From: an uncultured Austwickia sp.
GTDB lineage: Bacteria > Actinomycetota > Actinomycetes > Actinomycetales > Dermatophilaceae
DNA: 6,550 bases
Assembly (NCBI GenBank): GCA_934678955.1
Contig: CAKUSI010000213.1
Location: 1-6,550 of the forward strand
Reading direction: 5' to 3'
Within the stretch, counting starts at the first letter, position 1, and each line of letters begins with the position of its first letter. Below the pieces are notes generated by a model. The model saw only the letters and a list, made by a program, of their open reading frames with translations. It had not been told where the DNA came from and ran no database searches. This document shows, piece after piece, positions 1 through 5,028 of the stretch. The translations under genes were made by a program, and so were the position numbers.

Positions 1-518
1 GCACGGACGAAGCTCTGCACGCTGCGGGTCATCACCCACTCCTCCAAGGAGGGGCCACCCTCACGGACCCACGCACCATGGACCGCGCGGGCCGTGTCAA
101 TGCTCATGCCGTCCAGCACCGTCGCCTCGATCTGCGCCAACTGGCCCACCGCCCCCTCCGGGGTGTGCGGGAACCCCGTCGGCACCCCAGCCGGACCATC
201 CAGCCGCGCAGGCTCGGGGATGACGATGCCCTCAAGCTGGACCACCGCCGGCGCTCCCCTGGTCGCGTCATCACGCGAGACCGCCAACATCGGCTCAGCA
301 GCAATCCGGTCCCGAACCGCCTCCGACGACCCCGGGCCGGCCTCTACCAGATTGGTACCCGCCTGCGGGCCAGCCCCGGTCGCGGCCTGCCAGATCGCCA
401 CAGCCAGGCCACTCACCAGCACCAGGATCGTCAGGATGCCGATCAGCAGGGTCGCCAACAGACGCTCCCGCGACCACGGCGCCACCGGCTGCTGCGGGTT
501 TCGGTTGCGCCACCTCAT
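1..518 (-). CDS. Single-pass membrane protein of a conjugation-type cluster, 3' end outside window
   Basis: An open frame runs from the ATG at 518-516 to the left edge without a stop, giving 172 complete codons. The product starts with a basic, Arg-rich cytoplasmic segment (MRWRNRN...), then one hydrophobic helix at about residues 20-43 (LLATLLIGILTILVLVSGLA), then a soluble part. That part contains GVPTGFPHTPEGAVGQLAQI near residue 115-135, a motif I recall from unnamed proteins in actinobacterial type IV secretion/ICE clusters; this is recall, not a search. The start is supported by a 4-nt ATGA overlap with the preceding gene's TGA (517-515). Upstream there is only a weak G-rich ribosome site, so translational coupling is likely. 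Inference: a membrane-anchored component or accessory of the transfer apparatus with an extracytoplasmic domain. The biochemical role is unknown and the C-terminus is not visible. Confidence 0.85.
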   Translation of the reverse strand, partial: MRWRNRNPQQPVAPWSRERLLATLLIGILTILVLVSGLAVAIWQAATGAGPQAGTNLVEAGPGSSEAVRDRIAAEPMLAVSRDDATRGAPAVVQLEGIVIPEPARLDGPAGVPTGFPHTPEGAVGQLAQIEATVLDGMSIDTARAVHGAWVREGGPSLEEWVMTRSVQSFVR

Positions 519-814
519 CCGATGCAACCCGTCCCGCGCAGGCCGACCACGACGGCGTAGACCACCGGCAAGGCCACCGCCACGATCGCGGTGACCACCA
601 GCGTCATCACCCCACCCTTGGTCAGGTGAGGCATCCCGAAGATGCGTCCGGCCAGGATCGCGCCGATGCCGATCACGATGGCGACCAAGAACAGGGCCGC
701 CACGCCACCCAGCACGTAGCCGCTGATCTCGTTCACCGCCGTGGTGGCGGCCTCGGGCAGCGTGGGGCAGATCTCGAGGACGTGGACTCCGGTGAGGGAT
801 GCGATGTTGTTCAT
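515..814 (-). CDS. Small two-helix membrane protein, pilin/VirB2-like candidate (paralogue 2)
   Basis: A 99-aa protein with two hydrophobic helices, about residues 33-56 and 69-92, separated by a short loop (GMPHLTKGG). The N-terminal 30 residues are soluble and include an ICPTLP motif with Cys15; a second Cys (Cys97) lies near the C-terminus. Size and topology resemble VirB2/TrbC-type pilins or other small type IV secretion membrane proteins, but there is no family-defining residue, so this is inference from architecture and context. The start ATG (814-812) follows an AAAGGAA ribosome site that overlaps the stop of the upstream paralogue (826-828), leaving 11 nt between the genes. Its TGA overlaps the next ATG by 4 nt. 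It is clearly homologous to the 77-aa protein just upstream (shared IC-TLP, GYVLG, GMP/HMP and KGG blocks), so the pair arose by tandem duplication. Confidence 0.85.
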   Translation of the reverse strand: MNNIASLTGVHVLEICPTLPEAATTAVNEISGYVLGGVAALFLVAIVIGIGAILAGRIFGMPHLTKGGVMTLVVTAIVAVALPVVYAVVVGLRGTGCIG

Positions 815-825
815 GGGTGTTCCTT

Positions 826-1059
826 TCAGTGGAGGTTGCTGACCGCTGCCAGACTGACCGTGCCGCCCTTGGAGACCTGCGGCATGTGCAACAGTCGGCC
901 CAAGCCCATGGCCCCGAACGAGACCAGGACCCCGATGCCGATGATCACCACGATGGCGCCCAACACGTAGCCGCCGATCTGGTCCACCGCCGTCTGGGCG
1001 TCCCCGGGCAGGGTCGCGCAGATCTGCAGGGGCAGGAGAGTGAGGTTGTTGGGGTTCAT
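826..1059 (-). CDS. Small one-helix membrane protein, truncated paralogue of its downstream neighbour (paralogue 1)
   Basis: A 77-aa protein with an N-terminal ICATLP motif (Cys14), one hydrophobic helix at about residues 31-54, and a loop HMPQVSKGG matching GMPHLTKGG in the downstream 99-aa paralogue. It ends 11 residues after the KGG (TVSLAAVSNLH), so the second helix of the paralogue is missing. The stop is followed directly by the next gene's ribosome site, and the other frames there do not encode a hydrophobic segment, so a simple frameshift is not the explanation. The start ATG (1059-1057) overlaps the TGA of the ParA-like gene by 4 nt and has a good GAGGAAGG ribosome site 9 nt upstream. 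Likely co-translated with the genes on either side. Role unknown; a minor pilin-like or channel subunit in the same complex as paralogue 2 is an inference. Confidence 0.83.
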   Translation of the reverse strand: MNPNNLTLLPLQICATLPGDAQTAVDQIGGYVLGAIVVIIGIGVLVSFGAMGLGRLLHMPQVSKGGTVSLAAVSNLH

Positions 1060-1805
1060 GTCAGGGTGCCTTCCTCGAAGAGTGGGTGCAATGCGGCGGT
1101 GATGGACTTCGGCAAGGGCGAGGCGCCCAAGCCAGCCACCGCGATCGCCGGGACGTGCGGTAGCGGGGTGATGTGGGATGGGTCAGTTCCCCGGGGCAGT
1201 TGGACGCCGCGGGGCCAGTGCTTGCGGGGTGGCCCGATGACAACGACCCGGACCAACCGGTCGGGGTCCTGGACGAGTGCTAGTGCCGCGGCCAGCTGGC
1301 GCATCCCCGGGACGGTGCAGCGGGTGACCAGCACGACCGGGATCGTGGGGTCGCGGAGCAAGTCGGCCAGCCAGCCGGGACTGGCTGCGATGGTTGCCGC
1401 TGGGAAGCCGGCATCGATCACCGTCAGGCCGAAATCGGACGTGGGCGGGATGGGACACGCGTCCGGGGCTGCCGTAGTGTGTAGGGGGCAGCGTTGGAGC
1501 AGCAGGGAGGCTCGGGAGCCCTGCCACCATCCGGTCTCGTGCCGGCCCAGCTCCCGGTCGCACACTCCGAGCAGACCTGAGGCCACGGTGGGGGCGCAGT
1601 CCACCAACCGGGCGGCTGCCAGAAGTTCGGCCAAACCGAGGGCCACGGTGGATGTTCCTACCTGCCCGGCGCAGCCCATCACCAGGATGAGGCGCTCGGA
1701 TTCCCCGGTCCGCCACGGTTGGGGTGGAGGGAGTGGTCGGAACTCGCCCCGTTGCACGGCCAGCCATGCCAGTTGGAGTTCACCCACACTCACGGGGGCG
1801 GCCAT
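1056..1805 (-). CDS. ParA/MinD-like P-loop protein with degenerate Walker A
   Basis: A 249-aa soluble protein of the ParA/MinD/Soj-like type. A strand-loop-helix LILVMGCAGQVGTSTVALGL spans about residues 39-58, a Walker B-like strand LTVIDAG falls at 127-133, and a ParA-like strand VVLVTRCTVPGMRQL at 157-171 resembles the segment after Walker B. The loop reads AGQVGTS where ParA proteins have KGGxGK[ST], so both the signature lysine (Ala46) and the Walker A lysine (Thr51) are absent. Later blocks (VVVIGPPRKHWP at 187-198, and AIAVAGLGASPLPKSI at 220-235) match, from memory, ParA-like proteins in actinobacterial transfer clusters. The start at 1805 is one base after the upstream stop (1807-1809) and is preceded by GGGAGGTGG. 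The location among membrane genes suggests a role in positioning or assembling the transfer machinery rather than plasmid partition; no parB-like partner is seen. Whether it hydrolyses ATP is doubtful. Confidence 0.85.
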   Translation of the reverse strand: MAAPVSVGELQLAWLAVQRGEFRPLPPPQPWRTGESERLILVMGCAGQVGTSTVALGLAELLAAARLVDCAPTVASGLLGVCDRELGRHETGWWQGSRASLLLQRCPLHTTAAPDACPIPPTSDFGLTVIDAGFPAATIAASPGWLADLLRDPTIPVVLVTRCTVPGMRQLAAALALVQDPDRLVRVVVIGPPRKHWPRGVQLPRGTDPSHITPLPHVPAIAVAGLGASPLPKSITAALHPLFEEGTLT

Positions 1806-1806
1806 G

Positions 1807-2604
1807 TCAGGCCACCTCCCACAGGGCGGCGACCTCGGCGATTGCTGCGGTGGCGCGGCTCACCTGGCGGCGGAGGGTGCGCACGCTCACCGCGCGCCGG
1901 CGAGCGATCGGGTCGGTGATGGCCGGGGACGTCAACCCGCCCAAGCTGCGGTTGCGGACCAGCACCGGCCCGAGCGCGTCGGCCTGTGCGAGCACGTCCT
2001 CCAGCAACTGCCGCTGGCCGGCGTCGATTGCTCCCGCGCGTTCGGCGTCGTCCAACAGGGTCGTGACGGCCACCTCGGCGACCTCGCCTTGTTCGGAGTC
2101 GGCGGGTTGAGTGTCCAGCACGACGGGGTCCACCGCGACCAGTCGCTGACCGGACTGGATGCCGAGTTCGCGGCCCACATGGCGCCGCAGGTCCCGGCCG
2201 ATCCCAGCACCGACGCTGCCGGGGCGGGTCCGCCACGGGTAGGTACGGACCTGGATGAACAGTTGGCCGGCCACGATGGCGTCGATGTCGGGGTCCCCAT
2301 CTTGGTACTGGCGGGCCACCGTGGCAGCGGCCGGCAGCATCAGCCACGCCAACACCAACGCGGCGTCCCGGTCGTTCCCCCCGTCCTCGGCTGCCAGGCG
2401 CGCGAGAGCCAGCAGGACTTGGTTCGCGGTCTGCCAATGGGCTGGGTCAGCACGCATGCGGCCCTTCGAGAGCCACTCGCCCAACCCGTGGGGGTCCGGG
2501 ACGTGGGCCAGGACCGGCTCTGCGGTGACCCACTCGGCCCACCGGGCGGTGATGATCGAGGAGGGTTCGTGGACGTCGAGTCCAAGTTCTTCGTGGATGC
2601 TCAT
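1807..2604 (-). CDS. Degenerate sigma-factor-like / HTH regulatory protein, conserved hypothetical
   Basis: 265 aa from the chosen ATG (2604-2602), which has GGAAGG at 2618-2613 with 8-nt spacing. In-frame ATGs at 2628 (273 aa) and 2733 (308 aa) are possible, but the latter would overlap the ArdC gene and covers repeat-rich DNA. The middle (about residues 80-150) has an alpha-helical stretch, AALVLAWLMLPAAATVARQY, then DIDAIVAGQLFIQVRTYPW, resembling the arrangement of sigma-70 region 2. The C-terminal part (about 230-256) reads ARRRAVSVRTLRRQVSRA, a plausible helix-turn-helix with SVRTLRRQ as recognition helix, like region 4. I infer a divergent ECF-like or other DNA-binding regulator; classical core-binding motifs are not obvious, so it may be only an HTH protein. 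It is the first gene of the five-gene unit that continues through the ParA-like and membrane genes, which makes control of that operon a reasonable guess. Confidence 0.8.
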   Translation of the reverse strand: MSIHEELGLDVHEPSSIITARWAEWVTAEPVLAHVPDPHGLGEWLSKGRMRADPAHWQTANQVLLALARLAAEDGGNDRDAALVLAWLMLPAAATVARQYQDGDPDIDAIVAGQLFIQVRTYPWRTRPGSVGAGIGRDLRRHVGRELGIQSGQRLVAVDPVVLDTQPADSEQGEVAEVAVTTLLDDAERAGAIDAGQRQLLEDVLAQADALGPVLVRNRSLGGLTSPAITDPIARRRAVSVRTLRRQVSRATAAIAEVAALWEVA

Positions 2605-2612
2605 CAGGAATG

Positions 2613-2618
2613 CCTTCC
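2613..2618 (-). promoter_or_regulatory. Ribosome binding site deciding the start at 2604
   Basis: GGAAGG on the minus strand, 8 nt from the ATG at 2604. It is better placed than the GGGAG about 10 nt before the alternative ATG at 2628, so the shorter product is preferred. Confidence 0.55.
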
Positions 2619-2673
2619 GTTGGTTCATACCTAGGAAGCTCCCGAATCGATGTCCCACGATGTGTCCCCCGGA

Positions 2674-2706
2674 GTTGTCCACACCACCGATTTCGTTGTC
2701 CACAAC
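2674..2706. promoter_or_regulatory. Pair of TTGTCCACA (DnaA-box-like) sites, 21 bp apart
   Basis: GTTGTCCACA occurs at 2674-2683 and again at 2695-2704, a centre spacing of 21 bp, about two helical turns, so both face the same side of the DNA. The core TTGTCCACA equals the preferred DnaA box of high-GC actinobacteria (established knowledge). The second copy extends to GTTGT-CC-ACAAC (2695-2706), an interrupted palindrome, which also fits a dimeric repressor operator. It lies in the 115-bp gap between the ArdC gene and the sigma-like gene. Two copies of CGATGT with 10-bp spacing (2648-2653, 2658-2663) lie beside it. Function, whether origin element or operator, is inferred. Confidence 0.5.
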
Positions 2707-2719
2707 CTGCACGAAACCC

Positions 2720-3841
2720 CTAGACACGGCCACGTCCCCCCACGTCCCCCCTCATCAGGCCGGCGGATGGCGCTCCCTGCGTGGGGGGACGCCCCCGAGC
2801 CGGAACGTCCCCCCGAGTCCCCCTCGTTGCGACCGTGGGGGGACCTGCCGGTACCTGCTCCCACACCGGGCCGACGCTCGCCGCGACCTGCAGTGGGCGG
2901 TCTTCGGTGGGGGCGTCGATCATGGGTTCGGTGGCGGTGTCGGCGTGGGGTTGGGTGTGGTCGAGGATCGTGTGGGCGGCCCGGATCACCCGCTCGCCGG
3001 AGTGTCGTAGCACGTCGGTGACGCTCGGCCCGTCCGGGCGTGCTGCCTCGTGCGCCCACCCGGCCACGTAGTTGAACGTGTACTGGCCGGAGTCCAGTTC
3101 GTGCGCCTGGGTGATCAGGTAGGCGACCGACTCGGCTTCCACCTCGACCACGCCGCGGCAGGCGAACGGGTCGCGCACGGTGGGGGCATGCAGGAGCACG
3201 TGCGCCCACTCGTGCGCCAAGGTCTTCACCGCTTGGGCGTCATCAACATCAGCACGGACGCGCACCTGCCGGGATACGAAGTTCGTCACCCCGTTCGCGC
3301 CGCCACACTCCCCGCGGGACACCGAGAAGCCAGCAGCTTGCACCCCCGCCACCAGCGACTCCCACAACCCCGGTGGTGCTTGGCCGGTCAGCAACGCCGC
3401 TGCAGGCCGATCTGGCAGCAGGTCACCGTCGGTCTGGGCCACGTCGAACACCGACAGAGGCCTCACCCCCACGATCCGGGTGGCCATCAATGGCTTGCCG
3501 TCAGTGCCCATCTCGGGGGCACCCGCGGCGTCGAGTTTCGGGGAGCGTTTGGTGACCGGGCCGAACAAGCGGATGCCCGACTCGCCGCGGCGGACCTGAC
3601 GTCCCCGCGCCTGCCACGCCCGGTAGCCGGCCACCAGCGTCGCCTGTGGGTTCTGCGCCATGATCAAGAGGCAGTTGTTGAACGAGTACTGGTGGAAGCT
3701 TCGCGCGAACGACAACCATGTCTGCCAGCCCTCCCCCGTCGCCAGCCGGCCGACCTGGTCGGCAAGCTGTTCCTGCATCCGTGTCAGCGTCGCCTCCCGG
3801 GCGGCAACAGCCTGCTCCCGGTTTCCCGCCCGGGCGCTCAT
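2720..3841 (-). CDS. ArdC-like antirestriction protein (ssDNA-binding domain plus ImmA/IrrE-type metallopeptidase)
   Basis: A 373-aa protein with the two-part ArdC layout. Residues about 20-135 form the ArdC N-terminal ssDNA-binding domain, with the typical blocks SFHQYSFNNCLLIMAQNPQA, VAGYRAWQARGRQVRRGESG and IRLFGPV. Residues about 155-260 form a zinc-metallopeptidase-like domain with HEWAH at 210-214 and a downstream EVEAESVAYLI (233-243) supplying the expected third-ligand glutamate. ArdC proteins enter recipient cells during conjugation and protect incoming DNA from restriction (known for the family). Residues about 300-373 are a low-complexity Gly/Arg/Pro tail, partly encoded by the GGGGGGACG repeats, and look non-conserved. 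The start ATG (3841-3839) overlaps the TGA of the upstream 55-aa ORF and lacks a strong ribosome site, pointing to translational coupling. It marks the window as a mobile element. Confidence 0.9.
   Translation of the reverse strand: MSARAGNREQAVAAREATLTRMQEQLADQVGRLATGEGWQTWLSFARSFHQYSFNNCLLIMAQNPQATLVAGYRAWQARGRQVRRGESGIRLFGPVTKRSPKLDAAGAPEMGTDGKPLMATRIVGVRPLSVFDVAQTDGDLLPDRPAAALLTGQAPPGLWESLVAGVQAAGFSVSRGECGGANGVTNFVSRQVRVRADVDDAQAVKTLAHEWAHVLLHAPTVRDPFACRGVVEVEAESVAYLITQAHELDSGQYTFNYVAGWAHEAARPDGPSVTDVLRHSGERVIRAAHTILDHTQPHADTATEPMIDAPTEDRPLQVAASVGPVWEQVPAGPPTVATRGTRGDVPARGRPPTQGAPSAGLMRGDVGGRGRV
2732..2844. repeat. Cluster of CGTCCCCCC / GGGGGGACG motifs at the 3' end of the ArdC gene
   Basis: ACGTCCCCCC occurs twice in direct tandem (2732-2741, 2742-2751) and CGTCCCCCC again at 2806-2814. 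The inverted form GGGGGGACG is at 2783-2791, where the 12-mer CGTGGGGGGACG (2780-2791) is the exact reverse complement of 2733-2744. A further GGGGGGAC is at 2837-2844. The copies lie in both orientations and in different codon phases, so they are not explained by a repeated peptide alone. Iterons or binding sites of an element-encoded protein are possible; chance in GC-rich DNA is less likely but not excluded. Confidence 0.5.
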
Positions 3842-4005
3842 CGGCCCAGGAAGAAGTCGAGCTGGGCCTGCAGGTCTGCGATCTCTTCAGGGTCCGCGCC
3901 CTCGGCCCGGGCCTCCTCGAGCCGGTCCTGCAGGGTCTCGACAAACAGCGGTTCATCGGGCAGGAGTTCGGTGAACTGGGCTGGCCCTGGCAATGGTCCG
4001 GACAT
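3838..4005 (-). CDS. Small acidic 55-aa protein coupled to the ArdC gene
   Basis: 55 aa from the ATG at 4005-4003, preceded by AAGAGGAA about 7 nt upstream; an upstream in-frame start at 4041 would add 12 residues across an inverted repeat and is less likely. The product is acidic, with a Pro-rich N-terminus (MSGPLPGPAQF) and a probable amphipathic helix or short coiled coil over residues 19-53 (ETLQDRLEEARAEGADPEEI, then DLQAQLDFFL). It has no membrane segment or recognisable domain. Its TGA overlaps the ATG of the ArdC-like gene by 4 nt, so both are translated together and a functional link is likely. It could be a partner or modulator of the ArdC protein, or the coupling leader; I do not recognise the family. 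Confidence 0.72.
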   Translation of the reverse strand: MSGPLPGPAQFTELLPDEPLFVETLQDRLEEARAEGADPEEIADLQAQLDFFLGR

Positions 4006-4149
4006 GGGCGTTCCTCTTTCCTTGGGGTTCAATCCCCACAAGCACGCAAGCCCCTGCGAGCGGCCAGGCCCCTCCCTGTTTCACGTCTGCGCCAACCAGC
4101 ACTCCGCGGTGCACCGGCGGGCGAGCCTGAGTGGGGCAGGATCGTGGGC
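4006..4149. promoter_or_regulatory. Divergent intergenic region with inverted repeat
   Basis: This 144-bp gap separates the minus-strand 55-aa/ArdC unit from the plus-strand DUF6933 gene, so it should hold promoters for both. I cannot point to convincing -35/-10 hexamers. It contains an inverted repeat TGGGG-TTCAAT-CCCCA (4023-4038), extendable to CTTG/CAAG with one bulge (4021-4042), just upstream of the ribosome site of the minus gene. That position would suit an operator or a leader hairpin. A small GCAC/GTGC repeat lies at 4099-4112. Confidence 0.4.
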
Positions 4150-5028
4150 ATGGTGACCATTCGGGTGACGAAGAAGCTGGCCCAGCGTCTTGGACCCATG
4201 ACTGCGCCGACCAACGATGAGTCGGCGGGCTGGTTGGGCCCGTGGTACGCAACCCACTTGCCGTGGCGGCCCCGACACCTGGCCCTGTTCGTGAACGAGT
4301 CCATTTTGCTGCCGCTGCTGGTGCCGTTGGCGCCCACCCGCACCCTGTGGGACCGCTTTCCCCATCACGTGGCCGCACTGTTGCAGGCGCTCGAGCTGGA
4401 CCCCTGCCTGATCGAAGTGGCCATCCGCGAACACCAGGAGTGCCGGACCGCCCCCACAGCCGACCGCAGTGTGGTGGGCACCATGAACGAGTTCGTGCGG
4501 CTGGCCCCGATCATGCGTGGCGAAGCACTCGGCGACCTCGAGTTGCTGCAACTCTCGCTGAGGCTGGCGCGGACGCCGTGTGGCCCGCTGTTCGGACGGC
4601 ACGTCTCACCCGATCGGGAGCTCATCGCGCTCGCCAACCGACTGCTGGCCGCTCCAGCCTCGGCGTCCTACCTGCCGGGGCGGATGGGACGGTCAGCTGA
4701 GCTTGGCCTGTCGGTTGGCCAAGATGGTTCGGGTTCGTTGGCTCGGTTCGAAGGGTGCCTCGTCCGGGTCGGGGTCGAGTGCCTCTGCGATGACGCGATG
4801 GGCTTGGGGGTGGTGCCCGGTGGCGTCGGCGATGGCGGCCAGATCGAGCTGAGGTATCAGTTCATGGGGGGCAGCCCGGTTGGCAATGTCGACGGCTCGG
4901 TGGGCGCGTGCTATGTCGCCTTGGGCCAGCGCATGGGTGGTGACGAGGTGGGCGGTGTCGACGATGGCGCAGGTGAGGTGGTGCGGGAGGGCTGTGTCGA
5001 TGAGCCATGCGCCGCCGTTGGGGCGTAG
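4150..5028 (+). CDS. DUF6933-family protein, C-terminal end abnormal (probable frameshift)
   Basis: The only plus-strand gene. From the ATG at 4150 (AGGA 8 nt upstream) the product shows the DUF6933 pattern: an IRVTKKL start (residues 4-10), PWYATHL at 31-37, the strand HLALFVNESILLPLLVPL at 43-60, and the signature DRSVVGTMNEFV at 105-116, followed by LSLRLARTPCGPL. The function of this family is not known. Homologous sequence appears to end around residue 178 (near 4683). The frame, however, stays open to 5028, giving 292 aa whose last 110 residues are low-complexity antisense of the BTAD gene. A TGA in the frame one base back (4698-4700), followed by a perfect inverted repeat (4702-4723), suggests the native stop was there and one base is missing upstream. 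Upstream codons in this frame (to 3718) are antisense to other genes and are not part of it. Probably cargo of the element. Confidence 0.75.
   Translation: MVTIRVTKKLAQRLGPMTAPTNDESAGWLGPWYATHLPWRPRHLALFVNESILLPLLVPLAPTRTLWDRFPHHVAALLQALELDPCLIEVAIREHQECRTAPTADRSVVGTMNEFVRLAPIMRGEALGDLELLQLSLRLARTPCGPLFGRHVSPDRELIALANRLLAAPASASYLPGRMGRSAELGLSVGQDGSGSLARFEGCLVRVGVECLCDDAMGLGVVPGGVGDGGQIELRYQFMGGSPVGNVDGSVGACYVALGQRMGGDEVGGVDDGAGEVVREGCVDEPCAAVGA

Noticed and set aside
295..513. 72-aa minus-strand frame and the 66-aa one at 104-304
   Set aside because: Both are out of frame with the better-supported gene at 518-1, and their composition is shadow-like.
78..594. Plus-strand frames opposite the left-edge gene
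   Set aside because: They are Arg/Pro-rich with no motif. The minus frame from 518 has a membrane helix, coupling overlap and a conserved-looking motif.
826..870. Frameshift as cause of the missing second helix in paralogue 1
   Set aside because: The alternative frames after KGG encode no hydrophobic stretch, and the next gene's ribosome site directly overlaps the stop, so the short form appears genuine.
799..2634. Long plus-strand open frame (611 codons) antisense to three genes
   Set aside because: The minus strand here has well-placed ribosome sites, abutting starts and stops and recognisable motifs. The plus frame crosses gene boundaries and gives Arg/Gly/His-rich low-complexity protein, typical of antisense frames in GC-rich DNA.
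4021..4042. tRNA gene suggested by the GGTTCAATCC core
   Set aside because: The T-loop is one base short with a 5-bp stem, and neighbouring sequence holds no acceptor, D or anticodon arms on either strand.
3050..4149. Plus-strand open frames antisense to the ArdC gene, including an in-frame N-terminal extension of the DUF6933 gene
   Set aside because: The ArdC domains on the minus strand are clear. The family's normal N-terminus begins at MVTIRVTKKL (4150), so upstream codons are shadow.
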